Shown: positions 1 through 8,464, counted from the stretch's first letter. The stretch is DNA of 58,526 bases from Prevotella sp. (GCA_016901395.1 JAEAMQ010000103.1:1-58526); one strand, 5' to 3'. Made by a program: numbers and translations. Notes: a model not told the origin generated them from the sequence alone.

Positions 1-810
1 TGTCTTCGGGTCCACTATCTCAGGATAGTAGTAATCCTCGCTCAAATGGGTACCGTTCTGGCACTCACACTCATACCCTACGCCCGGTCCGGCTATCTCA
101 CTGAGGCCATAGATATCATAGGCCTTGATGCCCAAGGTGTCCTGCAGGGTCTTGCGCATGTTCTCCGTCCACGGTTCTGCGCCAAAGGCTCCGATGCGCA
201 ACTTGAACTCATCCTTGCCCCAAGGCGACTCCTTCATGGCCTCTCCGAGAAACATCGCATACGACGGCGTGCAGCACAGGGCCGTTGCGCCGAAGTCGTG
301 CATCAGTGTAATCTGCTTCTTGGTGTTGCCCGAAGAGATAGGAATGACGCTGGCACCGATATTGGTGGCACCGGCATGCGCGCCGAGACCACCGGTGAAG
401 AGTCCGTAGCCGTATGAAATCTGGAAAATGTCGTCCCTTCCACAGCCAAAGGATGTGAACGCACGCGACAGGCTTTCGGTCCATGTCGACAGGTCCTTGC
501 GGGTATACAATGCCACAACGGGCTTGCCGGTGGTGCCCGACGAAGCGTGGATGCGCACAATCTGGCTCATCGGAACCGCCGCAAACCCAAAGGGATAGTG
601 GTCGCGGAGGTCTGTTTTCTGGGTGAAAGGCAGCTTCGCGATATCGTCGATGCCTTGGATATCGTCGGGTGTCAGCCCCATCTCCTGAAACTTCTTGCGG
701 TAGAACGGGGTGTTGTGGTAGACATACTCCACCATCTTTTTCAATCGACGGCTCTGGATTTCGCGCAGTTGATCGCGGTCCATACACTCCATGGTCTCAT
801 TCCAAATCAT
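1..810 (-). CDS. paaK: Phenylacetate-CoA ligase, N-terminal 270 residues (runs off the window)
   Basis: Cytosolic adenylate-forming ligase that activates aryl acids such as phenylacetate to the CoA thioester using ATP. The frame starts at the ATG at 808-810 (MIWNETMECMDRDQLREIQ) and stays open to base 1, so the C-terminus lies outside the window; the family is about 430 residues long. Visible signatures are the family N-terminus (VYHNTPFYRKKF), the AMP-binding P-loop SSGTTGKP and the YGLSEIAGPGV motif near the cut end. A Bacteroidetes promoter lies 39 bases upstream of the start. In gut Bacteroidales these ligases are thought to help recycle aryl acids with 2-oxoacid:ferredoxin oxidoreductases; a korAB pair is in this window but 35 kb away, so a functional link is only inference. 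Confidence 0.93.
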   Translation of the reverse strand, partial: MIWNETMECMDRDQLREIQSRRLKKMVEYVYHNTPFYRKKFQEMGLTPDDIQGIDDIAKLPFTQKTDLRDHYPFGFAAVPMSQIVRIHASSGTTGKPVVALYTRKDLSTWTESLSRAFTSFGCGRDDIFQISYGYGLFTGGLGAHAGATNIGASVIPISSGNTKKQITLMHDFGATALCCTPSYAMFLGEAMKESPWGKDEFKLRIGAFGAEPWTENMRKTLQDTLGIKAYDIYGLSEIAGPGVGYECECQNGTHLSEDYYYPEIVDPKT

Positions 811-848
811 AGATTCATCAGCTTAGGAATTAATTTATCTCTTCGTTA

Positions 849-879
849 CAAAGGTACCGATTATTTGCAAGAATGCAAA
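849..879 (-). promoter_or_regulatory. Promoter of paaK
   Basis: On the minus strand this reads TTTG, a 19-base spacer, then TACCTTTG, a full match to the Bacteroidetes primary sigma consensus. The -7 box is at 849-856. The predicted start of transcription near 842 leaves a leader of about 30 bases before the ATG. Confidence 0.75.
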
Positions 880-1037
880 GAGCAATGCCTCATTTTTGTC
901 AAATTTAAAGCAAAAAGGCCCTTTTATGCAACAAATTATCAATTTCAGGCCTACGAAACCGACAAACAAGGTCTCCTCCACTGTATCGCCGGGAAAAGTC
1001 TTTTCTGCAATTTTTCATTAATTTATCACCTCGTTTC

Positions 1038-1069
1038 ATTGGCTTTTACCCAAAGATTGGCTATCTTTG
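1038..1069 (+). promoter_or_regulatory. Promoter of the nucleoside kinase
   Basis: ATTG, 20 bases, then TATCTTTG at 1062-1069. Predicted transcription start is near 1076, about 30 bases before the ATG at 1105. This supports the ATG over the in-frame TTG at 1078, which would lie at or next to the predicted transcript end. Confidence 0.65.
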
Positions 1070-1104
1070 ACCATTGATTGCGTATCAAAAACAAGACACC
1101 CGAT

Positions 1105-2766
1105 ATGAAACAAACCATTCACATACGTTGTAAAAACAACAACCAGAAGCTGGAGGTGCCCATCGGAAGCACGCTCTCGGAGGTCTACCGACAGCTTGAT
1201 CTCAACCTGCAGTATGGCCCGATTTGTGCCAAAGTGAACAACAAGGTGGAAGGCATGCACTTCCGACTCTACCACAACAAAGACCTCGAATATCTCGATA
1301 TGACCTCGGGGTCGGGCTCGCGCAACTACACCCGCTCCCTGTTTTTCGTGCTCTGCAAGGCCGTTCACGACCTCTATTCGGGCAGCGAGATGTCGATAGA
1401 CATACCCGTGAGCAACGGATATTATGTCGATCTGCAGATAGGTCACCCCGTGGAACAGGCCGACGTGGACCGCATACGTGAGCGCATGCAGCAGATCATC
1501 GATGCCAAAATCGCCATCACCCGACACGAGGTGCCCACCGAGGACGCTATCCGGATGTTTGAAGAGAAGGGCGACGAGGCCAAGGTGAAACTGCTGCGCA
1601 GCAAGGGTTCCATCTATACCACTTATTATCAGCTCGACGATTACGTGGATTATTATTATGGTGCACTGCTCACCAACACCTCCAAAATCTACCTTTTCGG
1701 TCTGGAGAAATATTTCGACGGTCTGCTGCTGCGCATCCCCGACCTGAAAAATCCGGGTGTGTTGCCCGAGATGACGCATCAGGAAAAGATGTTTGAGATA
1801 TTCCAGGAGCACCACCGCTGGCAGAGCATCATGGGCGTGAGGACCGTCGGCGACTTCAACGAAATCGTGAAATCGGGGCGCGCCACCGACCTCATCAACG
1901 TGTCGGAAGCCCTGCAGGAGAAGAAGATTTCGAAGATAGCCGACGACATCGCGAGCCGCAAGGACGTGAAACTCGTGCTCCTCGCCGGACCGTCGTCGTC
2001 GGGCAAGACCACCACTTGCAAGCGACTCAGCATACAGCTTCTCGCCAATGGCATCAAGCCCCTGCAGATATCACTCGACGATTACTTCGTAGACCGACTC
2101 CACACGCCCAAGGACGAGAACGGCGAATACGACTACGAGAGCATCTATGCCCTCAATCTTGAGCTGATCAACGAGCAGTTCAACGCCCTCTTCCGTGGTG
2201 AGGAGGTGGAGCTGCCGAAATATAATTTCCAGACGGGCATGAGCGAGCCGAGCGGCCAGAAGCTCCGTATGGACGAACACAATGTGCTCGTGGTGGAAGG
2301 CATCCACGCCCTCAACCCCGAGCTCACCGCCCAGATACCCGAGGCACAGAAGTTCCGTGTCTACGCATCTGCACTCACCACCATTCTCCTCGACGACCAC
2401 AACTACATCCCGACAACCGACAACCGCCTGCTGCGCCGCATCATACGCGACTACAAATACCGCGGTGTCAACGCGCAGGAGACCATCCACCGCTGGCCGT
2501 CGGTGCGCGCCGGCGAGCAGAAATGGATTTTCCCCTATCAGGAAAACGCCGACGCGATGTTCAATTCGGCCATGATTTTCGAGCTGGCCGTCATCCGACA
2601 GCAGGCCGAGCCGCTGCTGGAGCTGGTGCCCGAAAACTGTGAGGAGCATGCCGAGGCCTACCGGTTGAGCAAGTTTCTGCAGTATATCCAGCCCATCCCC
2701 AACCGCGACATCCCGCCCACGAGCCTCCTCCGGGAGTTTCTCGGCGGCAGTTCGTTTAAATACTAA
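1105..2766 (+). CDS. Nucleoside (uridine-like) kinase with N-terminal TGS-type domain
   Basis: Predicted cytosolic kinase that phosphorylates a nucleoside, probably uridine/cytidine, using ATP or GTP. Of 553 residues, the first 60 or so resemble a TGS/ubiquitin-like fold (VPIGSTLSEVYRQLDL), followed by a threonyl-tRNA-synthetase-like second domain. The C-terminal half is a P-loop kinase with Walker A GPSSSGKTT at about residues 295-303, the substrate-site LDDYF, and VVEGIHALNP downstream. This three-part layout is common in Bacteroidetes and Firmicutes proteins labelled uridine kinase or nucleoside kinase, and is much longer than the classic 210-residue Udk. It is monocistronic: it has its own promoter and a strong terminator directly after the stop. 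The exact substrate is not visible from sequence. Confidence 0.88.
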   Translation: MKQTIHIRCKNNNQKLEVPIGSTLSEVYRQLDLNLQYGPICAKVNNKVEGMHFRLYHNKDLEYLDMTSGSGSRNYTRSLFFVLCKAVHDLYSGSEMSIDIPVSNGYYVDLQIGHPVEQADVDRIRERMQQIIDAKIAITRHEVPTEDAIRMFEEKGDEAKVKLLRSKGSIYTTYYQLDDYVDYYYGALLTNTSKIYLFGLEKYFDGLLLRIPDLKNPGVLPEMTHQEKMFEIFQEHHRWQSIMGVRTVGDFNEIVKSGRATDLINVSEALQEKKISKIADDIASRKDVKLVLLAGPSSSGKTTTCKRLSIQLLANGIKPLQISLDDYFVDRLHTPKDENGEYDYESIYALNLELINEQFNALFRGEEVELPKYNFQTGMSEPSGQKLRMDEHNVLVVEGIHALNPELTAQIPEAQKFRVYASALTTILLDDHNYIPTTDNRLLRRIIRDYKYRGVNAQETIHRWPSVRAGEQKWIFPYQENADAMFNSAMIFELAVIRQQAEPLLELVPENCEEHAEAYRLSKFLQYIQPIPNRDIPPTSLLREFLGGSSFKY

Positions 2767-2778
2767 GCTCCGACTCAC

Positions 2779-2810
2779 AAGGCATCCGGAAAGTTACGGA
2801 TGCCTTTTCT
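2779..2810 (+). terminator. Rho-independent terminator after the nucleoside kinase
   Basis: Perfect 10-bp stem AAGGCATCCG / CGGATGCCTT around an 8-base loop, followed by TTCT. It starts 12 bases after the stop codon. Confidence 0.85.
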
Positions 2811-2908
2811 TATGAATTGCGACACGGGCATGAGTGCACAACCATCCTGCAGACCGCCCCTGAAGCAGCGACCTTAGACTCTGGTTTTTCACGACGCAGA
2901 CTCTGATG

Positions 2909-3134
2909 AAATATTTTGAACAATGTGCTCTCTATTTTCGCGTATTTTAAAAAACAAAAAACAATTCGGGAAATACGACGAAAACGGACCCGTTTCTATC
3001 TGCCTTATAATCAACACCTTGTAATTGTTTGACAAAAATGGAATTGCGATTCGATAGTATTCGCAACGCGATAACTATCTAATCGCAGCACGATAAGCCC
3101 CTTATCATACGACGAAAAGACCCTGTCTGGAGTG
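2909..3134 (+). repeat. Dispersed intergenic element, copy A (22-bp tandem units)
   Basis: A conserved leader (about 2909-3046, containing AATATTTTGAACAATG and GGGAAATACGACGAAAAC) is followed by four head-to-tail 22-bp units at 3047, 3069, 3091 and 3113. The units begin CGATT/CGATA/CGATA/CGAAA; the second carries ACTATCTAATCGCA. Related copies lie at 19660-19848 and 53752-53953 in the same orientation. It fills most of the 500-base gap between the kinase terminator and the 3' end of xerD. No coding potential is seen. Confidence 0.85.
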
Positions 3135-3268
3135 AGAAAAGACAGAAAACAAGAGGAAAAAGAGGGAAAACGGGGAGAGAAAAGCGGTTTTGAGCCGGTT
3201 TGAATAGCTACAAATGGTCTGCAGGGGGGTGCGAGAAATGCTCAAAGCAACCTTGTAGCCACCCCTGT

Positions 3269-4213
3269 TTATTCGGAAGAATCTTTACCTTTCTGTCCTT
3301 CCCGCTTGATGTTTCGGGGATGATGGAGCAGTATTTCCTGCCGCAGCGAGGCATCGTCGAGGTGGGTATAAATCTCCGTGGTGCCGATGTCGGCATGGCC
3401 GAGGAGGGCCTGGATGACACGCAGGTCGGCCCCACCGCGCAGCAGTGCGGTGGCAAAGGAGTGGCGGAGGGTGTGGGGCGAGATGGTCTTGGTGATGCCG
3501 GCGGCCTCGGCCTGCCGCTTGATCATGATGAGAATCATCGTGCGCGTGAGGTGATGCCCGCGCCGGTTGAGAAACACAAAGTCTTCTTCGCCGGGCTTGA
3601 TGTCCATGCGGCGGCGGTCGTGAAACCACAGTTCGAGTTCGTGGATGGCGCGGTCGGAGATGGGCACGAGCCGCTCCTTGTTGCCCTTGCCGAGCACACG
3701 GATAAACCGCTCGTCGAGAAAGAGGTCGGAGAGTTTCAGATGGGTCAGCTCGGAGACACGCAGTCCGCAGGAGAAAAACACCTCGATGATGGCGCGGTTG
3801 CGGTGACCCTCATTGGTCGAGAGGTCGATGCTCGCTTCGAGGGCGTCGACCTCGGGGGTGGTGAGGTATTCGGGCAGGTGCTGGGGCAGGTGGGGCGACT
3901 CCAAGAGTTCGGTGGGGTCCACCTCCAGATAGCCGTCGAGTTCCAGAAAACGGTAGAACGACCGCACGCCACTGAGGATGCGGGCCTGCGACTTCGGGCC
4001 TATGCCGCGCTCGTGGAGCGATGCGGCGAAGTGTTCGAGGTGTTCGAGTTTCACCTCCAGCGGACTGAGACCCTGGTCGTGGAGATACACCATCAGACAG
4101 TCCAGGTCGTGCTGATAGGCATCGAGGGTGTTGGGCGAATAGTTGCGCTGGAGCTTGAGGTATCGGGTATATCGCTTTCGGATATCGGCTGTGGGATTAC
4201 TGGTTTGGGGCAT
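3269..4213 (-). CDS. xerD: Tyrosine recombinase XerD
   Basis: Cytosolic site-specific recombinase of 314 residues that, with XerC, resolves chromosome dimers at dif. An N-terminal SAM-like core-binding domain (about 10-100) precedes the catalytic domain. The full catalytic set is visible: Arg152 in CGLRVSEL, Lys near 176-179 in GKGNKERLVP, His247 and Arg250 in SPHTLRHSFAT, His273 in LLGHADIGTT and Tyr282 in EIYTH. Length and motif order fit XerC/XerD housekeeping recombinases rather than integrases of mobile elements. It is divergent from aroQ, an arrangement common in Bacteroidales. XerC rather than XerD cannot be excluded fully, but the GHADI-TT-IYTH pattern and context favour XerD. Confidence 0.93.
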   Translation of the reverse strand: MPQTSNPTADIRKRYTRYLKLQRNYSPNTLDAYQHDLDCLMVYLHDQGLSPLEVKLEHLEHFAASLHERGIGPKSQARILSGVRSFYRFLELDGYLEVDPTELLESPHLPQHLPEYLTTPEVDALEASIDLSTNEGHRNRAIIEVFFSCGLRVSELTHLKLSDLFLDERFIRVLGKGNKERLVPISDRAIHELELWFHDRRRMDIKPGEEDFVFLNRRGHHLTRTMILIMIKRQAEAAGITKTISPHTLRHSFATALLRGGADLRVIQALLGHADIGTTEIYTHLDDASLRQEILLHHPRNIKREGQKGKDSSE

Positions 4214-4261
4214 AGTGAATGGTTTGGGGCAGCGAGCGGAGCAAAATTTGTAGCGGTTTTG

Positions 4262-4293
4262 CTTGGGGGTGTCTCCGTTTTCTGCTAACTTTG
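4262..4293 (+). promoter_or_regulatory. Promoter of aroQ
   Basis: CTTG at 4262-4265, 20 bases, then TAACTTTG at 4286-4293. Predicted transcription start near 4300 gives a leader of about 100 bases that contains a GC-rich stretch (4312-4350). Confidence 0.65.
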
Positions 4294-4399
4294 CAAGAGA
4301 TAGAGGGGCTTGTCCTGTCGCCGCGACATGGTTGCGGGGGCGCGGCGCAAGCTCTATGCTACAAAATTAGTGCAATTCACGCAAAAGGCAAAGGAAAAG

Positions 4400-4825
4400 A
4401 TGAAGAAGATGATGATTATCAATGGTCCCAACCTCAATCTGTTGGGCGTGAGGGAACCGGGTATCTACGGCAGCAGTTCGTTTGAGGACTATCTGCCCAA
4501 GCTGCGTGCACAATATCCCGATGTGGAACTGGACTATTACCAGAGCAATATCGAGGGCGAGCTGATAAATAAGTTGCAGGAGGTGGGCTTCACCTATGAC
4601 GGCGTGGCGATCAATGCGGGTGCCTACACCCACACGTCGATAGCCCTGCTCGACTGCATCCGCTCGCTGAAGTGTCCGGTCGTCGAAGTGCATATCTCCA
4701 ATGTGCATCAGCGTGAGGAATACCGCCACCATTCGATGATTTCCGCCGGTTGCAAGGGTGTGATCTGCGGTTTCGGCCTCGACTCCTACCGTCTTGCCAT
4801 CGAAGCGATGATTCACAATGCATAA
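4400..4825 (+). CDS. aroQ: 3-dehydroquinate dehydratase, type II
   Basis: Cytosolic dodecameric enzyme of the shikimate pathway; it dehydrates 3-dehydroquinate to 3-dehydroshikimate. The 141-residue length is normal for type II. Signatures: INGPNLNLLG at the N-terminus, the flexible lid with catalytic Tyr in EPGIYGSSSFEDY, NAGAYTHTS with the substrate-binding Asn and the catalytic His, and VEVHISNVHQREEYRHHS. An upstream in-frame ATG at 4310 would add 30 residues not found in the family, so the start at 4400 (MKKMMIINGPN), preceded by an AAAGGCAAAGGAA purine run, is preferred. Confidence 0.96.
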   Translation: MKKMMIINGPNLNLLGVREPGIYGSSSFEDYLPKLRAQYPDVELDYYQSNIEGELINKLQEVGFTYDGVAINAGAYTHTSIALLDCIRSLKCPVVEVHISNVHQREEYRHHSMISAGCKGVICGFGLDSYRLAIEAMIHNA

Positions 4826-4930
4826 TGGATAAGGGTTGAAGGATAATTGGACTGCGCGGTGTCTGGCAGGCGAAACAGGCCATTGATGGTTGCTATCCAG
4901 CATGATTTTAAAGACCTGCGACACAGCCAA

Positions 4931-5002
4931 TTCTCAATTTTCAATTATCAATTATTAATTATCTTATTCAGCTTAATGATGCATTATGAATGATGAATGA
5001 TG
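4931..5002 (+). repeat. Heptamer array overlapping the start of the O-methyltransferase gene
   Basis: Ten consecutive 7-base words of the type TTCTCAA, TTTTCAA, TTATCAA, TTATTAA grading into TGAATGA, TGAATGA. The last words contain the ATG start codons at 4990 and 4993. The same words recur before recX at 48650-48684. Confidence 0.75.
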
Positions 5003-5739
5003 TATTAGAAAAGTATGTTCAGTGCCACAGTGCCCCGGAGGGCGATTATCTCTATCGTCTCTACCGTGCCACCAATATCCATACCATTCACGGTCGTATG
5101 GCCAGCGGACACCTACAGGGGCGTCTGCTCAAGATGATGGTGATGATGCAGCGACCGCATTACATCCTTGAGGTGGGCACCTTCTCGGGCTATTCCGCCA
5201 TCTGCATGGCCGAGGGACTGAAAGAGCTCTACCCCACTCCGCGGGGCACAGACACTCCCCCGACTCCCAATGGCGCAGAGCGCGTGGCTGACCAGCATGC
5301 CGCCCCCCATCCGCTACGGGGAGAGGACAAGGGGGGAGAGGCTCCGCGTCTCTTCACTTTTGAGATCAACGATGAGATGGAAGACTTCACCCGCCCGTGG
5401 ATAGAGGAGTCTCCGGTGGCCGAATACATTGATTTCCGCATCGGAGATGCCATCGTCGAGGCACCGAAATTGGGCGTGAAGTTTGACATGGCGTTTGTCG
5501 ACGGAGACAAACGCAACTACGTGGAGACCTACGAGGCACTGCTCCCGCTGATGACTCCCGGTGCCATCATCCTTGCCGACAACACCCTTTGGGACGGCCA
5601 TGTGGTCGATGCCGCCTACGACCACGACCGGCAGACGCAGGGTATTCGTCGTTTTAATGATTACATCCGTGACGACCGACGTGTGGAACAGGTGATATTG
5701 CCCATGCGCGACGGGCTGACAATTATCCGAAAAAAATAA
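4990..5739 (+). CDS. SAM-dependent O-methyltransferase (family 3) with an in-frame insert
   Basis: Predicted cytosolic class I O-methyltransferase of the catechol/caffeoyl-CoA type that methylates small hydroxylated compounds using S-adenosylmethionine. Motif I is LEVGTFSGYSAICMAEGL (about 60-77), the acidic loop is FTFEINDEM, and the metal-binding stretch is MAFVDGDKRNY followed by ILADNTLWDGHV. The 249-residue length exceeds the usual 210-215 because residues about 81-119 are a Pro/Gly-rich segment encoded by palindromic GC-rich DNA between LKEL and RLFTFEI. The insert sits in the loop after motif I, so activity may survive. Two tandem ATGs (4990, 4993) lie inside the heptamer array. Substrate unknown. 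Confidence 0.88.
   Translation: MMNDVLEKYVQCHSAPEGDYLYRLYRATNIHTIHGRMASGHLQGRLLKMMVMMQRPHYILEVGTFSGYSAICMAEGLKELYPTPRGTDTPPTPNGAERVADQHAAPHPLRGEDKGGEAPRLFTFEINDEMEDFTRPWIEESPVAEYIDFRIGDAIVEAPKLGVKFDMAFVDGDKRNYVETYEALLPLMTPGAIILADNTLWDGHVVDAAYDHDRQTQGIRRFNDYIRDDRRVEQVILPMRDGLTIIRKK
5230..5346. repeat. GC-rich palindromic segment inserted inside the O-methyltransferase gene
   Basis: About 117 bases (39 codons) have no counterpart in the family and contain CTCCCCCGACTCCC near the left edge, CCCCCATCCGCTACGGGGAG in the middle and AAGGGGGGAGAG near the right edge. Similar CCCC/GGGG hairpin words occur in the intergenic palindromes at 9930-9965, 19490-19533 and 31357-31405. The insert keeps the reading frame. 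Confidence 0.6.
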
Positions 5740-5833
5740 TACTTAGAAATCCTCACAGGCAACATGCCAAGATCCTTGGGGGAGGCTATATAGACAAGGT
5801 GAAGTTGAATGACCGGCATACTTGTGCCAAATA

Positions 5834-6907
5834 TTATTCCCAAGGATCAGCTGTCATTCTTTTTTTCTTGTATTCCATGGGGGACATCCCCGTCTCTTTT
5901 ATAAATGCACGACGAAAAGTGCTGAGACTCCTGAAACCGCTCTGTTCGGAAATATGCTCCAAAGTGTATTCCGGATGACGTCTCATCAGTGGCAGACTCC
6001 CCTGACGAATGCGCATCTGATTGATATACTCGTAGAAGGTGATGTGCAGCACTTCAGAGAAATAGGATGAGATATAGGTGCGGTTGGTGCACAATCTTAC
6101 TACTAAGTCTGACACAGACAGCTCCGGATTGAGATAGAGTTGCTCCTGCTTGATCATCCGTTCCATCTCCCCGGCAAAAGGATAGCTCTTCGGAGTAGGT
6201 TTTATGGAAAGTAATTGTTCTTCTTTTTCCTCATCCTGACACATTTGCTGAATGTTGAATTGCTGTATATGGTCTATCTTTTTGACGTGAACCATTACGA
6301 TTTGCCAGAATAATATCATGAGCACATAGTAGGAACCGTCGAGCCAGGGATTGTTAAAAGAAGAAACGATGAGCCACAACAACAGCATGACCACAAGAAT
6401 TGCGCCAATTGCCCAGAGCCATGAAATATCTGTGTAATCTGTATTCGAATAGTGGGATCTCAGATGTTTGGTATATCGGATCGTATTCTTGGTTGATAAT
6501 ACTATATAGTAAAGTGTTAGCGTAACAAAAAAAATGGTATATATCCATTGCAGCCAAGGAGCGGAGGTAACAAATGCACCCGCGACAAACAAAAGAAATG
6601 GAAGTCCCAAGAGCAGCACACGGCGCCTGGTCACCCATCCTGGAGAAGATATCTCCATGAAAAGAATTATGTATGTGACAGCCGAGCAACCATCCATGAA
6701 ATAGATAGTGCGCGAGACGGTTTCATCCAGCCAGAGGGTAAGACCCAATAGGATATCCTTAAACGACATCAACACCCACCACAAAAAAATCCAACCCAAA
6801 ATGTGCTGGAAACGGAATTTGCGTGCGGATAAAAGATGCAAACCCTCAATAAAGAAATAGGCAGTAGCGAAACCTAATATAAAAAAGTAGAAAATAAAAT
6901 GAGCCAT
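5834..6907 (-). CDS. Membrane-anchored AraC-family transcriptional regulator
   Basis: Of 357 residues, roughly the first 215 form about six or seven hydrophobic helices (for example FIFYFFILGFATAYFFIEGL, LLLGLPFLLFVAGAFV and AIGAILVVMLLLWLIV). A C-terminal AraC/XylS domain of two helix-turn-helix units follows (LSVSDLVVRLCTNRTYISSYF, then LEHISEQSGFRSLSTFRRAF and a closing TGMSPMEYKKK). This layout suggests an inner-membrane sensor with a cytosolic DNA-binding tail, a type common in Bacteroidetes. It is transcribed away from the lipoprotein operon at 7117. The shared intergenic region holds a tandem direct repeat suited to an AraC dimer, so that operon is a plausible target (inference). The signal it senses is unknown. 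Confidence 0.9.
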   Translation of the reverse strand: MAHFIFYFFILGFATAYFFIEGLHLLSARKFRFQHILGWIFLWWVLMSFKDILLGLTLWLDETVSRTIYFMDGCSAVTYIILFMEISSPGWVTRRRVLLLGLPFLLFVAGAFVTSAPWLQWIYTIFFVTLTLYYIVLSTKNTIRYTKHLRSHYSNTDYTDISWLWAIGAILVVMLLLWLIVSSFNNPWLDGSYYVLMILFWQIVMVHVKKIDHIQQFNIQQMCQDEEKEEQLLSIKPTPKSYPFAGEMERMIKQEQLYLNPELSVSDLVVRLCTNRTYISSYFSEVLHITFYEYINQMRIRQGSLPLMRRHPEYTLEHISEQSGFRSLSTFRRAFIKETGMSPMEYKKKRMTADPWE

Positions 6908-6915
6908 CTCATCTG

Positions 6916-6923
6916 CAAAGATA
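6916..6923 (-). promoter_or_regulatory. -7 box of the AraC regulator gene
   Basis: TATCTTTG on the minus strand ends only 8 bases before the ATG, so the transcript would have a very short leader or none. No TTTG is found at the usual -33 position. Confidence 0.5.
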
Positions 6924-7022
6924 CGTTAATTTGCTGATATTTCTATTAAGATCAACAGTTGTTTTTGATACATTCTAACAGAAAGCCCATGTTTTCTCTT
7001 AAGTTGGAAAGTATAGTCTTTT

Positions 7023-7056
7023 TTGTTTCAATGACCCAAATATTGTTTCAGTGACA
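7023..7056 (+). promoter_or_regulatory. Tandem direct repeat, candidate AraC-type operator
   Basis: TTGTTTCAATGAC (7023-7035) and TTGTTTCAGTGAC (7043-7055) are near-identical and 20 bases apart, about two helical turns. The second copy lies where the -33 element of the lipoprotein promoter should be, and no TTTG is present there. This matches an activator-dependent promoter bound by an AraC-type protein. Confidence 0.5.
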
Positions 7057-7079
7057 GGTGGCAAAGCTGGCGTGACCAT

Positions 7080-7087
7080 TATCTTTG
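7080..7087 (+). promoter_or_regulatory. -7 box of the lipoprotein operon
   Basis: TATCTTTG, 30 bases before the ATG at 7117. No matching -33 element is found; the tandem repeat at 7023-7056 occupies that place. Confidence 0.55.
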
Positions 7088-7116
7088 CACCATCAAACCA
7101 TTTAACCATTTACAAT

Positions 7117-7818
7117 ATGACAAATCGTTTCTTGTTGATGACTATGTGTGTAATTTTGCTTTCGTCTTGTACAAAAAAAGCATCAAAGAATGGCCTGCTT
7201 GGGGAAATACCATCTATTGTGAAGCAAAATTACGATGAGAAACAATCATTGCAACACGGTCTGGATAAAGCATCAAAGAACAATGATGTGGAAAAAGTTA
7301 AAAATATAATGGAAAAAGGATTTGCCTTGCAAACTATGTTGTCACAGAATTTGGAACGTGTCGGAAAAGAACTAATAGGACGAGAAATTCCTGTGGAGAT
7401 GGCAAATAACATTACCATGAGGATGGATAGTGCAATGGTAATCAACCAAGTGTCATCCAATAATGGGACAGTAGTTTATACAGGGCAGGCCAGCCTCACG
7501 AAAGATGCCTCTTTCTTCAACAACAGGCCCGGTATCAAACTGAGTAAGTTAGCTTCTATTCTCGTCGACCAAGACAAGAAGGCTTTTGCCACAGCAACCT
7601 GCCATTATAGGATTGCCGGAAGATTTAAGGACACATACGAGAAGGGCACGGTAGGGACACTGAGAGTGAGTGTTGCCGTACAAGATTGGAACGCCGAACA
7701 GATGGAACGCCTACACCATATCGTTATTACTCAGACAGACCGCAGCGACTACATGGACGCGCAGAAGACGGAAAGACAGATACGTGATGCCTTCAAAGAA
7801 AAATCAACTAATAAATAA
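7117..7818 (+). CDS. Predicted lipoprotein of unknown function
   Basis: A 233-residue protein beginning MTNRFLLMTMCVILLSSCTKK, a lipoprotein signal peptide with a lipobox Cys at about residue 18. The mature part is soluble, Lys-rich and predicted partly helical (repeated ASKN at 22 and near 50), then more mixed, with a central GTVVYTGQASLTKD stretch. No enzyme motif is recognised. An upstream in-frame start at 7051 would overlap the promoter and lose the signal peptide, so 7117 is preferred. It is first of a two-gene operon, 5 bases before the next start, and divergent from the membrane AraC regulator that may control it. Confidence 0.75.
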   Translation: MTNRFLLMTMCVILLSSCTKKASKNGLLGEIPSIVKQNYDEKQSLQHGLDKASKNNDVEKVKNIMEKGFALQTMLSQNLERVGKELIGREIPVEMANNITMRMDSAMVINQVSSNNGTVVYTGQASLTKDASFFNNRPGIKLSKLASILVDQDKKAFATATCHYRIAGRFKDTYEKGTVGTLRVSVAVQDWNAEQMERLHHIVITQTDRSDYMDAQKTERQIRDAFKEKSTNK

Positions 7819-7823
7819 ATGAC

Positions 7824-8447
7824 ATGATGAATGTAAAAGCATTATTTTGCGCTATAGTCACCAGTATGATGCTTAGTGCAGTTCCCACACAAGCCCAAGG
7901 ATTGGGTGGACTTCTTAAGAAAGCAAAGAAAACAGTAGAAACAATTTCAGGGAAGACCACTGAACCGGCCTCTGCCATGAAGACAGAAAAACAAGCAATG
8001 GCGTCTCTTCCCAAGATTCCTATCGCTTCGGGAGGGTATATGATCAACCCTTTGGCTAAAGTTATGGATGTAGAACTGGTGGGATGCTATGGTAAGAGCA
8101 AAAGTAATAACTTTGGAGACGTGTACTTAGTGCTGAAAGTGAAGATGAACATTGTGAAGTCTTCGATTAGCATAGGCAATTCTATCGGCCGGGAAGGAAA
8201 ATCAATGGCAATGGATAGCGATGGCAATCAATATTTCATTGACAATGATGCCGGTGTCAATGTGGTGGAGGGTATGTTTGTTCGCCTCAATTTGAATGAC
8301 GAAGAAAAGAACCAGCACTTTGTAGATGTGCCCAAAAAGGTCACTAATTTCCCGCTTGTCAAGTTGGGTTTCTATATTGACGCAGCATATAGAGAATATA
8401 TTGAGTTACACGATATACCCATTATATGGGATAAAACTCCTGAATGA
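7824..8447 (+). CDS. Secreted protein of unknown function
   Basis: A 207-residue protein with signal peptide MMNVKALFCAIVTSMMLSAVPTQAQ. A short glycine/lysine segment (GLGGLLKKAKKTVETISGK) follows, then a beta-rich domain from about 65 to the end, with alternating hydrophobic strands (DVYLVLKVKMNIV, FVRLNLND). There is no lipobox and no catalytic motif that I recognise. It is translationally close to the lipoprotein upstream (5-base gap), so the two products probably act together in the periplasm or outer membrane. Confidence 0.72.
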   Translation: MMNVKALFCAIVTSMMLSAVPTQAQGLGGLLKKAKKTVETISGKTTEPASAMKTEKQAMASLPKIPIASGGYMINPLAKVMDVELVGCYGKSKSNNFGDVYLVLKVKMNIVKSSISIGNSIGREGKSMAMDSDGNQYFIDNDAGVNVVEGMFVRLNLNDEEKNQHFVDVPKKVTNFPLVKLGFYIDAAYREYIELHDIPIIWDKTPE

Positions 8448-8464
8448 CGCTCTATAGAAAACTA

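Noticed and set aside
3047..3134. 22-bp repeats as a CRISPR array
   Set aside because: Units are contiguous with no unique spacers, shorter than CRISPR repeats, and no cas gene is present.
3200..4288. 362-codon open frame on the plus strand
   Set aside because: Antisense to xerD, whose catalytic residues are all present.
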